Assembly: GCA_964464035.1 (NCBI GenBank)
Contig: CAYXEN010000007.1
Location: 1 to 64,000, forward strand
DNA length: 64,000 nt
Direction: 5' to 3'
Origin: CAYXEN01 sp964464035
GTDB taxonomy: Bacteria > Krumholzibacteriota > Krumholzibacteriia > WVZY01
Made by a program: the position numbers and the translations under genes. Shown in pieces: positions 18,597 to 25,098 of this stretch (positions are counted from its first letter, which is position 1; each line of letters opens with the position of its first letter). A model generated the notes under the pieces. The model was not told where the DNA came from. It did not search any database and was given only the letters and a program-made list of their open reading frames with translations.

Positions 18597-18932
18597 TTAA
18601 AAGAGCAGCAATCCCGCTCCGACCAGAAACAACCCGACAGTAAGAAGCATCGACACGGCGAAAGCGGCGCGATGGTATCTCGCCCCGCCGAAGAAGTCCA
18701 CCAGTACGATGCGCACGCCGTTGAATGCATGGTAGAGAACGGCCCCGAAGAGCATGAGCTCACCGAACTTGATCAACGGCTTGTCGAATGTGGCAATCAC
18801 TTCGTTGAAGGCTTCCGGGCCTTTGCCGAGCATGTGCATTTCCCATATGTGCAGCACGAGAAAGAACACCAAGCCCAGGCCCGTGAGCCTGTGCAGAATC
18901 CAGGCAAACATGCCTGATTTCACCTTGTACAT
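18597..18932 (-). CDS. sdhC: Succinate dehydrogenase cytochrome b subunit
   Basis: A 111-residue three-helix protein. FAWILHRLTGLGLVFFLVLH carries the H-R-x-T/S-G quinone-site motif, and GAVLYHAFNGVRIVLVDF holds the heme b His and the conserved N-G-x-R-I segment. It anchors SdhAB to the cytoplasmic membrane. First gene of the operon. Confidence 0.87.
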   Translation of the reverse strand: MYKVKSGMFAWILHRLTGLGLVFFLVLHIWEMHMLGKGPEAFNEVIATFDKPLIKFGELMLFGAVLYHAFNGVRIVLVDFFGGARYHRAAFAVSMLLTVGLFLVGAGLLLF

Positions 18933-19045
18933 GTCGCCTCCTTGTCCATCGATTCAAAAACCCGTTCTATGGGGGAGTCGGTCGTCGGATGAAACTCCGC
19001 GGTATCTCGATCGTTTCGCCTAGCCGCCTTGCGCAGCATTCCCCA

Positions 19046-19708
19046 TCACTTCCCAGGCATCTCGAATTTCATGAAAGCCTCGTGGCTCCACGGCATCTTG
19101 GCCTTGAAGATCTCGTTTATCTTCTCGGCATAGGCACGAATCTCGTACTGGGCGTGAGCGTCCGTGCGCAGCTTCAGGAAATTGATCAATGACCTCGTGT
19201 TGACGGTCCAGTAGAACTGGGTGTAGAGCGACAGGGGAAGAACTATCCTGGCCAGTTCCTTGGCCACGCCCCTATCGAGGAACTCCTCGTAAAGATCGTG
19301 AAGCTTCTCGTAGATATCATCCAGCTTGTCGCTCAGATCATCGGACCGGTCCTTGTCCATCTCGACGTACTTGTAATCCTTGTCCTTCTGAGTCCGCCAC
19401 ACTTCGGGCTTGTAGAACTCGTACTTCATCTCCGTGTATCGCCCGGAGATCTCGTTGAAGCTCGACCAGCGGTGCCGGAACCATTGCCTCGCGACGAATA
19501 TGGGGCACTTGACGTGAAACTTGAAGAGGGAATGCTCGAAAGGAGTATGATGACCGTGCTCCATCAGGTAATTGATGAGCATGCGGTCCTTCTCTTCACC
19601 CTTGCTCCCCTTGCCGAAGGAAACACGCGCCGCCTGCACCACCGCGTCGTCGCCGCCGAGAAAATCCACCAGCCTGACGAAGCCTTTATCGAGCACGTTG
19701 AATTCCAT
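19046..19708 (-). CDS. thyX: Flavin-dependent thymidylate synthase
   Basis: A 220-residue ThyX, which methylates dUMP to dTMP using methylenetetrahydrofolate, FAD and NADPH. The diagnostic motif RHRWSSFNEISGRY (consensus RHRxxSxNExSxRY) lies near residues 78-91, and EHGHHTPFEHSLF precedes it. The start at 19708 (MEFNVLDKGF) has GGAG nine bases upstream; the ATG four codons earlier has no ribosome site. It follows sdh on the same strand with a 110-base gap and may have its own promoter. No thyA is visible. Confidence 0.96.
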   Translation of the reverse strand: MEFNVLDKGFVRLVDFLGGDDAVVQAARVSFGKGSKGEEKDRMLINYLMEHGHHTPFEHSLFKFHVKCPIFVARQWFRHRWSSFNEISGRYTEMKYEFYKPEVWRTQKDKDYKYVEMDKDRSDDLSDKLDDIYEKLHDLYEEFLDRGVAKELARIVLPLSLYTQFYWTVNTRSLINFLKLRTDAHAQYEIRAYAEKINEIFKAKMPWSHEAFMKFEMPGK

Positions 19709-19935
19709 GATTGTCTCCATTCGGAAGTGCAGCGAAGTCGAGTGAGTTTATTGCAGGCGATGAAAATTTGCAAGCCCGAAGAAGAACAACAACGCGAGAA
19801 AAAAGTGCTTCGCCGGTCTCACGCCGGCACCGGTGCCCTGCGCCCGGATGATTATCCATATAGCCAATTGATAAATTTGATATTATCCTCTTGAAAGAAA
19901 CCACGGACAAAGAAATCAGTCTCGAGGAGGCATAA

Positions 19936-20400
19936 ATGACTGCACTGAAACTGATCGGGGTGATCGGATCGGGGGATTGCGACGACGAGACTTCCGCCCT
20001 GGCTTACGCGGTGGGAAAAGGGATAGCGGAGGCCGGATTCGCCCTGGTCTGCGGAGGGCTCGGGGGAGTGATGGAGAGCGCCTGCAAGGGGGCTGTGGCG
20101 GCGGGAGGGCTCACTGTCGGGATCCTTCCCGGCGAGTCGCCCGAACACGCGAACCCGTACGTCAAGGTGAGGATAGCGACGGGGATGGGGATCGCCCGCA
20201 ACACGATCATCGTGAGGACGGCCTGCTCTATTATAGCACTGAGCGGCGGGGCAGGCACGCTCTCGGAGATGGCGTTCGCCGTCAAATCGGGCACTCCCGT
20301 GGTGAGCCTCAAGAGCTTCGCGCCGTTCCCCGAGATCGTCAAGGTCGAGAGCCCCGCCGAGGCCGTGGCCAAGGCGATCGCCCTGGCACAGCTCTCTTGA
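19936..20400 (+). CDS. TIGR00725/SLOG family Rossmann protein (LOG/DprA-like)
   Basis: A 154-residue single-domain protein. It starts with LIGVIGSGDCDDETSALAYA, has VCGGLGGVMESACKGAVAAGG, and ends with LSGGAGTLSEMAFAVKSGTPV, the G-G-x-G-T-x-x-E motif shared with cytokinin-riboside phosphorylases (LOG) and other SLOG nucleotide-binding proteins. It probably binds a nucleotide or nucleotide-derived ligand. The E in G-T-L-S-E is kept, but the Arg of the LOG motif PGGxGTxxE set is not obvious, so activity is unknown. AGGAGG ribosome site at 19925-19930. Confidence 0.8.
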   Translation: MTALKLIGVIGSGDCDDETSALAYAVGKGIAEAGFALVCGGLGGVMESACKGAVAAGGLTVGILPGESPEHANPYVKVRIATGMGIARNTIIVRTACSIIALSGGAGTLSEMAFAVKSGTPVVSLKSFAPFPEIVKVESPAEAVAKAIALAQLS

Positions 20401-20467
20401 TGGCGGTGGAGCACCGGCAAGGGGGCGTATAGCCGCCACCCGCTTCTTGGGAGGCCGGCTGGCTCGA

Positions 20468-21421
20468 TCACCCGGCTGCGGTTCGCGCGATCATCCAGGC
20501 GCGGAGACCAGAAAGTCCCATGGGCACTAGGATGGGGTAGAGCGGCATGAGCAGCCTCACTTCCTTCCAGACGCCGAAAACCGCCAGGAGGACGAGATAA
20601 GGCAGGGCTACCAGGGAGAGTCTCTTCACGAAACTCGGGGCCATCGCGTACCCGGTCGCAATGAAGTACCAGAAGATCCCCATGAAGAGAGTCACGTTCA
20701 TGAGTGCATAGAACAGATTCCTTGGCTCGAGGTTCTTGCGCAGGATATAGGCCAGGCTGTGCACGTAGGGCGCCTCGCCTTGATAGAGCCGGACCAGAAG
20801 GTAGGCGGCGATCCACGCGAGCGAGAGGAGGAGAAAGATAACGAGCATCCTTCCTCGCCTCTCGGTCCGACCCGGCGAGAGAGCGATGTAGAAAAGAGGT
20901 ATGAAAAACGACGTTTCCCGGTTGAACGCGGCCAGGATCGTGAGGACGGCCAGCGACCTGATCCTCCCCGCGTGAATGAGCGAAGCCGCGAGAGCGAAAG
21001 CGAGCGCATTGGCGAGAGACCACGGCTGAAAGTAGTGGTCACGCAGGGCGACCACCATGGAAACCACCACCACCACGCCTCCAAGAAAGGCTTCCCACGG
21101 CTCGAAGAAGTTCGCGAAAAACGAGTAGAGAACGAGAACCGCGAGGACGATCGCCAAAGCCTCGAGAAGCGCGTAGGCGAAGAGAAGGGCTCGGTCGTAA
21201 CCGAGTGCACCGGAACCGATCCTCGCGCCGCCTTCCGCCAGGAGCGGCACGAGGATCCTGTAGCGATAGGGAGATGGAGCCGACTTCGCGATTATCTCGT
21301 GGTGGAGCTCGGCTCTGGCAGCATGCTTGGGGACGTCGATCTCCCTGAAATGCATGTACCAGACCGCCAGGGCGGCCCACGCCAGGACGAATTGGAAGGC
21401 TCTCTTTCGCGAAACGCTCAT
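20468..21421 (-). CDS. Polytopic membrane protein, GT-C-like
   Basis: A 317-residue integral membrane protein with about eight to nine hydrophobic segments. The start at 21421 (MSVSRKRAFQF) has AAAGGAG upstream; an upstream GTG adds 11 residues. After the first membrane helix it has an extracytoplasmic PSPYRYRILVPLL segment, and later FNRETSFFIPLFY, patterns seen in uncharacterised membrane proteins related to GT-C glycosyltransferases. No D-x-D or D-E signature is clear, so catalysis cannot be claimed. It stands alone between convergent thyX-side and divergent oxidoreductase genes. Confidence 0.65.
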   Translation of the reverse strand: MSVSRKRAFQFVLAWAALAVWYMHFREIDVPKHAARAELHHEIIAKSAPSPYRYRILVPLLAEGGARIGSGALGYDRALLFAYALLEALAIVLAVLVLYSFFANFFEPWEAFLGGVVVVVSMVVALRDHYFQPWSLANALAFALAASLIHAGRIRSLAVLTILAAFNRETSFFIPLFYIALSPGRTERRGRMLVIFLLLSLAWIAAYLLVRLYQGEAPYVHSLAYILRKNLEPRNLFYALMNVTLFMGIFWYFIATGYAMAPSFVKRLSLVALPYLVLLAVFGVWKEVRLLMPLYPILVPMGLSGLRAWMIARTAAG

Positions 21422-21641
21422 CCGAGCGTTCTCCTTTCCCCTGGAGCTTCCCACTAAGGCTGCATCGCCGGGGGCGATCAGGCGTACTATAGATTATGAC
21501 CGGCACGTGGTAAACAGATATTTACACCTGCCTTCCTCTCGTGTAACCTATGATCCATTTCGAGGGCAAATGTAATACACCGCGCATCACCAAGCTTGAA
21601 CTTCCCACCTCGCTCTCGCAAGAAAGATCGGAGATCAAACA

Positions 21642-22643
21642 TTGCAAACCGACTTCGACATCGCCGTGATAGGAGCGGGACCGGCGGGGATAGGCGCCGC
21701 GCTCCAACTCAAGCTTCTAGGGATGAACCCGCTCGTGATCGAGAAAGCGACGCCCGGAGGCCTTCTCGCGTGCGCCCGAAAGGTTCGTAATTATCCCGGC
21801 TTCCCCGGCGGTATAAAAGGCCGGGACTTGGCGGCGGGCATGGCGAGACAACTCGAGGATTCGGGCGTCGACGTCGTGAAGGCCCGGGTGGAGTACGTGG
21901 AAAAAACACCCCGGGGGTTCTTCGTCCGGACCGACTCCTTCGAGTTCGAGGTCTCCCGTGTCGTTCTGGCGAGCGGGACCGAGCCCAGGCCGGTTCCTCC
22001 CGAGATCGCCGTGATCGACAATCGCCGGTGCGCGGCTGTCGACTCGTCCGCCGGAGAGGAAGAGAAACGCCACCCGCAACCGCGATTGCACGACGACATC
22101 CGCGGGTTGTTTCCTCTCGTGGAGGAGGATGGGTCGGCGCGAATCCTCATCCTCGGAGGAGGAGACCTCGCCTTCGATTACGCGCTCTCCCTCCACGAGG
22201 CGGGCGCCCACCCGGTCATCATAAACCGGAGCCCGAAACCCAGGGCCTCCGCTCACCTGCAGGAAGAGATACGTGCGAGAGGCATCGAGGTCGTATGCAG
22301 TTTCGCCGTGGAGGCGATGGAGACAGGCGGGGAAAGCGTGACCATGAGAAGCGGCGATGACGAATGCAACGGCGATTATGTTCTCCTATCGATCGGCAGG
22401 ATTCCGTGCATCGATTTTCTCTCTCCCGATCTTCGCAAGGAGCTCGAGACATCGTCCCGCATCGAGGGTTTCTACCTAGCAGGGGACGTGCATCGCGGGA
22501 CATTCAGGCAGGCCGCGATCGCGGCCGGTGACGGCGTCCTAGCAGCCATGCGAGCCGCCCGGGAGATTGCCGCCGGGGAGTCGATGCCGGATCGGCGGCC
22601 GGCCTCGAAAAACGAAAAATCGAAAGAAAGGATACTCGGATGA
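21642..22643 (+). CDS. FAD/NAD(P)-dependent oxidoreductase, thioredoxin-reductase-like without redox Cys pair
   Basis: A 333-residue two-dinucleotide-domain flavoprotein. IAVIGAGPAGIGAALQLKLL at residues 8-27 is the FAD motif. ILILGGGDLAFDYALSLH near residue 170 is the NAD(P) motif. GFYLAGDVHRGTFRQAAIAAG near the C-terminus is the second FAD contact. The fold and length match thioredoxin reductases and ferredoxin-NADP reductases of the same fold, but no CxxC is present in the NAD domain. It therefore probably passes electrons to a protein partner rather than to thioredoxin. The start is TTG at 21642 behind GGAG. Its stop overlaps the start of the radical SAM gene as ATGA, so that enzyme is a likely partner (inference). 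Confidence 0.82.
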   Translation: MQTDFDIAVIGAGPAGIGAALQLKLLGMNPLVIEKATPGGLLACARKVRNYPGFPGGIKGRDLAAGMARQLEDSGVDVVKARVEYVEKTPRGFFVRTDSFEFEVSRVVLASGTEPRPVPPEIAVIDNRRCAAVDSSAGEEEKRHPQPRLHDDIRGLFPLVEEDGSARILILGGGDLAFDYALSLHEAGAHPVIINRSPKPRASAHLQEEIRARGIEVVCSFAVEAMETGGESVTMRSGDDECNGDYVLLSIGRIPCIDFLSPDLRKELETSSRIEGFYLAGDVHRGTFRQAAIAAGDGVLAAMRAAREIAAGESMPDRRPASKNEKSKERILG

Positions 22644-23563
22644 ATCTGCAAGTGTTGGAAGAGAGGGGCGATTCTTCTCTGGCCCAGCTCTACGTAGCCA
22701 GGGTTCCCCGTCTCAAGGACGGAATCGTGGAATTCGCGCAGAGCTTGTGCCCGCCGATCCCGGTCGAGGAGAAGTGGGTTCTCATCGTGTCGAGCTCGGC
22801 GGGTTGTCCCGTGCGATGCAGGATGTGCGACGCGGGGAGTTTCTTCAAGGGCTTTCTCACCGGCGACGAGATGCTCGCGCAGATACACCATCTGGTGCGA
22901 AAGAGATTCGGGGGCGTGCGCGTGCCGGTAGCCAAGTTCAAGATCCAGTTCGCCAGGATGGGGGAGCCGGCCTTCAACCCCGAGGTCCTGAATCTGCTCT
23001 CGAGGCTTCCCGAAGAACTGGATGCCGAGGGTCTCATGCCATGCATCTCCACCATAGCGCCCGCCGGCTCGGAGAGCTTCATGAACCGTCTTACGCGGAT
23101 AAAAAACCGCCTTTACGCCCGCGGCAACTTCCAGCTGCAGATTTCCATTCACACGACGGACGAGACGGCGCGTGACTTTCTCATGCCGGTGAGGAAACTC
23201 TCCTTCGCCGAGCTCTCCGAGTTCGGCGAGGCGTTCCATTCCAGGGGGGACCGCAAGATCACCCTCAACTTCGCCGCCGCGAGGGGCTTCCCCATCGATG
23301 CAAGAGTCCTCGAGCGCTACTTCGATCCGGCCAGGTTCCTTGTGAAGATAACCCCCTTGAATCCCACGCGGAGCATTTTCAGGCACGGGCTCAAGAGCCT
23401 TCTCAAGTGGCAGGACCCGATGAGCCACGCCGGCATCGAGCGGGAGCTCCGGAGGGCGGGATACGAAGTGATAATAAGCTACGGCGAAGAGGCGGAAAAC
23501 GAGATCATGACCAACTGCGGCCAGTTCGCTTCGTGCGACAGGATACTCGAGGAGATAGTCTGA
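22640..23563 (+). CDS. Short RlmN/Cfr-like radical SAM enzyme
   Basis: A 307-residue radical SAM protein. CPVRCRMC at residues 56-63 is the CX3CX2C cluster motif. FARMGEPAFNPEVL (compare FMGMGEPL/A-x-N), ISIHTTDETARDFLMPV, VKITPLNPT and the C-terminal MTNCGQFA match RlmN/Cfr rRNA and tRNA adenine C2/C8 methyltransferases. Cys293 in NCGQ aligns with the methyl-carrying Cys (RlmN C355). The Cys seven residues before the cluster (RlmN C118) is Ile49 here, and the N-terminal RNA-binding domain of about 90 residues is reduced to about 45. The chemistry is therefore probably not standard RlmN. Coupled by ATGA to the flavoprotein gene; the hydrolase gene follows after 3 bases. Confidence 0.82.
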   Translation: MNLQVLEERGDSSLAQLYVARVPRLKDGIVEFAQSLCPPIPVEEKWVLIVSSSAGCPVRCRMCDAGSFFKGFLTGDEMLAQIHHLVRKRFGGVRVPVAKFKIQFARMGEPAFNPEVLNLLSRLPEELDAEGLMPCISTIAPAGSESFMNRLTRIKNRLYARGNFQLQISIHTTDETARDFLMPVRKLSFAELSEFGEAFHSRGDRKITLNFAAARGFPIDARVLERYFDPARFLVKITPLNPTRSIFRHGLKSLLKWQDPMSHAGIERELRRAGYEVIISYGEEAENEIMTNCGQFASCDRILEEIV

Positions 23564-23566
23564 GCG

Positions 23567-24250
23567 ATGGATCCCTACGTCACTCCTGACAACATCGAAG
23601 ACAAGGTGCAGGAATGGCGCCTGGCCCTCGAGCGCTTCGACCGCCCGCATATAACCCCGACACCCGGCCGCACCGCCCTTCTGATAGTAGACATGCAGAA
23701 GTACTTCACCAATCCCGGGGGCGGGGCGTTCCTGGGTGCGGTGCCCGCCATTGTACCTCGCATCAAAACCCTGCTCGAGAGATGCAGGAGCGAGGCGATC
23801 CCGGTCGTATTCACCCGTCACGTTCACAAGCGCGGCGAAGACGGCGGCATGATGGAATCATGGTGGAAAGACCTGATCATGGCCGAAAACCCCGAGAGTG
23901 AAATAGACGAACGGCTCGAGCCCCGTCGAGCCGAAACGGTGATCGAGAAGAATCGTTACAGCGCCTTCTACCGGACCGAACTGGAAAAGATCCTCCGCTC
24001 GGCGAACGTGGACACGATCGTCATCTCCGGGGTGATGACCAACCTTTGTTGCGAATCGACCGCGCGCGACGCGTTCTTCAGGGATTTCAAGGTTTTCTTC
24101 TGCATGGATGCCACGGCTACGCTCAGCGAGACGATGCACTTCGGCTCCTTACTCAATCTCGCCTACGGTTTCGCGCGTATCACGACCGTCGCCGAATTGG
24201 AGGAGATGCAAGCATGGAAGCGAACTACAAAACAGGGACGACGCGGCTGA
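23567..24250 (+). CDS. Isochorismatase-family cysteine hydrolase
   Basis: A 227-residue alpha/beta hydrolase of the isochorismatase/nicotinamidase group. The catalytic triad can be placed at Asp42 (LLIVDMQKYF), Lys128 (VIEKNRYSAF) and Cys161 (GVMTNLCCESTARDAF, with a cis peptide motif before TNLC). The family hydrolyses amides such as nicotinamide, ureidoacrylate or N-carbamoyl compounds, or vinyl ethers. The substrate is not set by these motifs; the neighbouring macrodomain hints at NAD/ADP-ribose-related chemistry (inference). It lies 3 bases after the radical SAM gene and overlaps the macrodomain gene by 37 bases. Confidence 0.88.
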   Translation: MDPYVTPDNIEDKVQEWRLALERFDRPHITPTPGRTALLIVDMQKYFTNPGGGAFLGAVPAIVPRIKTLLERCRSEAIPVVFTRHVHKRGEDGGMMESWWKDLIMAENPESEIDERLEPRRAETVIEKNRYSAFYRTELEKILRSANVDTIVISGVMTNLCCESTARDAFFRDFKVFFCMDATATLSETMHFGSLLNLAYGFARITTVAELEEMQAWKRTTKQGRRG

Positions 24251-24777
24251 GGCTCGTTCGCGGCGACATCACGAAACAGGATACGGAAGCCGTCGTCAAC
24301 GCCGCCAACTCCACGCTCATGGGAGGCGGCGGCGTGGACGGGGCGATCCATCGCGCGGGCGGGCCCGCGATTCTCGAGGAGTGCAAGGCGATAATAAGGG
24401 AGATCGGCTCCTGCCCGACGGGCGAAGCGGTCATCACCGGAGGCGGGAACCTCGAAGCCGAATATGTGATCCACACGGTCGGCCCCGTCTGGCGGGGAGG
24501 AAAGTCCGGGGAGGAAGAGCTCCTCGCCTCCGCCTACAGGAACTCGCTCGGCCTCGCCGCGGACAAGGGTATAAAGACGATCGCATTCCCTTCGATCAGC
24601 ACCGGCGCCTACCGTTTCCCGATCGAAAAAGCGGCGGCGATCGCTCTTGCCGAGATCACCTCCTTCGTCCGCCAGCACCCTTTCGACGAAGTGAGATTCG
24701 TGCTCTTCTCCGAGGCGGATTTTGCAGCCTACAAGAAGGCGGCCGAGGATCTCGGCCTCGAAGCCGCGAGTGACTAA
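24214..24777 (+). CDS. Macrodomain protein, MacroD-type ADP-ribose hydrolase family
   Basis: A 187-residue single macrodomain. LRLVRGDITKQDTEAVVNAA, then NSTLMGGGGVDGAIHRAGG (residues 32-50), then ISTGAYRFPIEKAA form the ADP-ribose-binding loops of the MacroD/YmdB class, whose members remove mono-ADP-ribose from proteins or nucleic acids and hydrolyse O-acetyl-ADP-ribose. The start at ATG 24214 has GGAGGAG upstream. The frame is open further upstream, but that part is out of family. It is the last gene of the four-gene plus-strand operon. Confidence 0.92.
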   Translation: MEANYKTGTTRLRLVRGDITKQDTEAVVNAANSTLMGGGGVDGAIHRAGGPAILEECKAIIREIGSCPTGEAVITGGGNLEAEYVIHTVGPVWRGGKSGEEELLASAYRNSLGLAADKGIKTIAFPSISTGAYRFPIEKAAAIALAEITSFVRQHPFDEVRFVLFSEADFAAYKKAAEDLGLEAASD

Positions 24778-25098
24778 CCAAGCAGCGGGTGGCGGCGATC
24801 TGGTTTCTTGCCTGCCTCGACATGCTCTCACGCTCCGGCGTCCTCGCGCGCCAATGTCTCAATCATAGCGCGCTGCGGAGTCGCGTTCGAGCATGTCGAG
24901 GCAGACTCGTCAATGGCCTGTCACTCGCTTCCTTGATCTTCGGAGACAATGGCAGCGGGTGGCGGCGATTCGGGGCCCCCGCCGCGCGCAGCGCAAGCGA
25001 GCACGGTGGGGTGAGATCGCCGACAGGACCCGCGGCACTTCGGCAACGAGCCCAACGCAGCGGGTGGCGGCGATCCGGGCGGAGTGATGCGAGTGACA
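24778..25098. repeat. Intergenic region with three short direct repeats and a large inverted repeat
   Basis: This 321-base gap between convergent genes has no supported gene. The 18-mer GCAGCGGGTGGCGGCGAT occurs exactly three times, at 24782-24799, 24952-24969 and 25057-25074, in the same orientation. A 16-bp inverted repeat (24812-24827 with 24889-24904, core TGCCTCGACATGCTC) encloses about 60 bases that include further GCGCGC pairing. The 12-base core of the repeat occurs reversed at 20432-20443, in another gene-end region, so this could be a REP-like dispersed element. No transposase is near. Confidence 0.6.
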
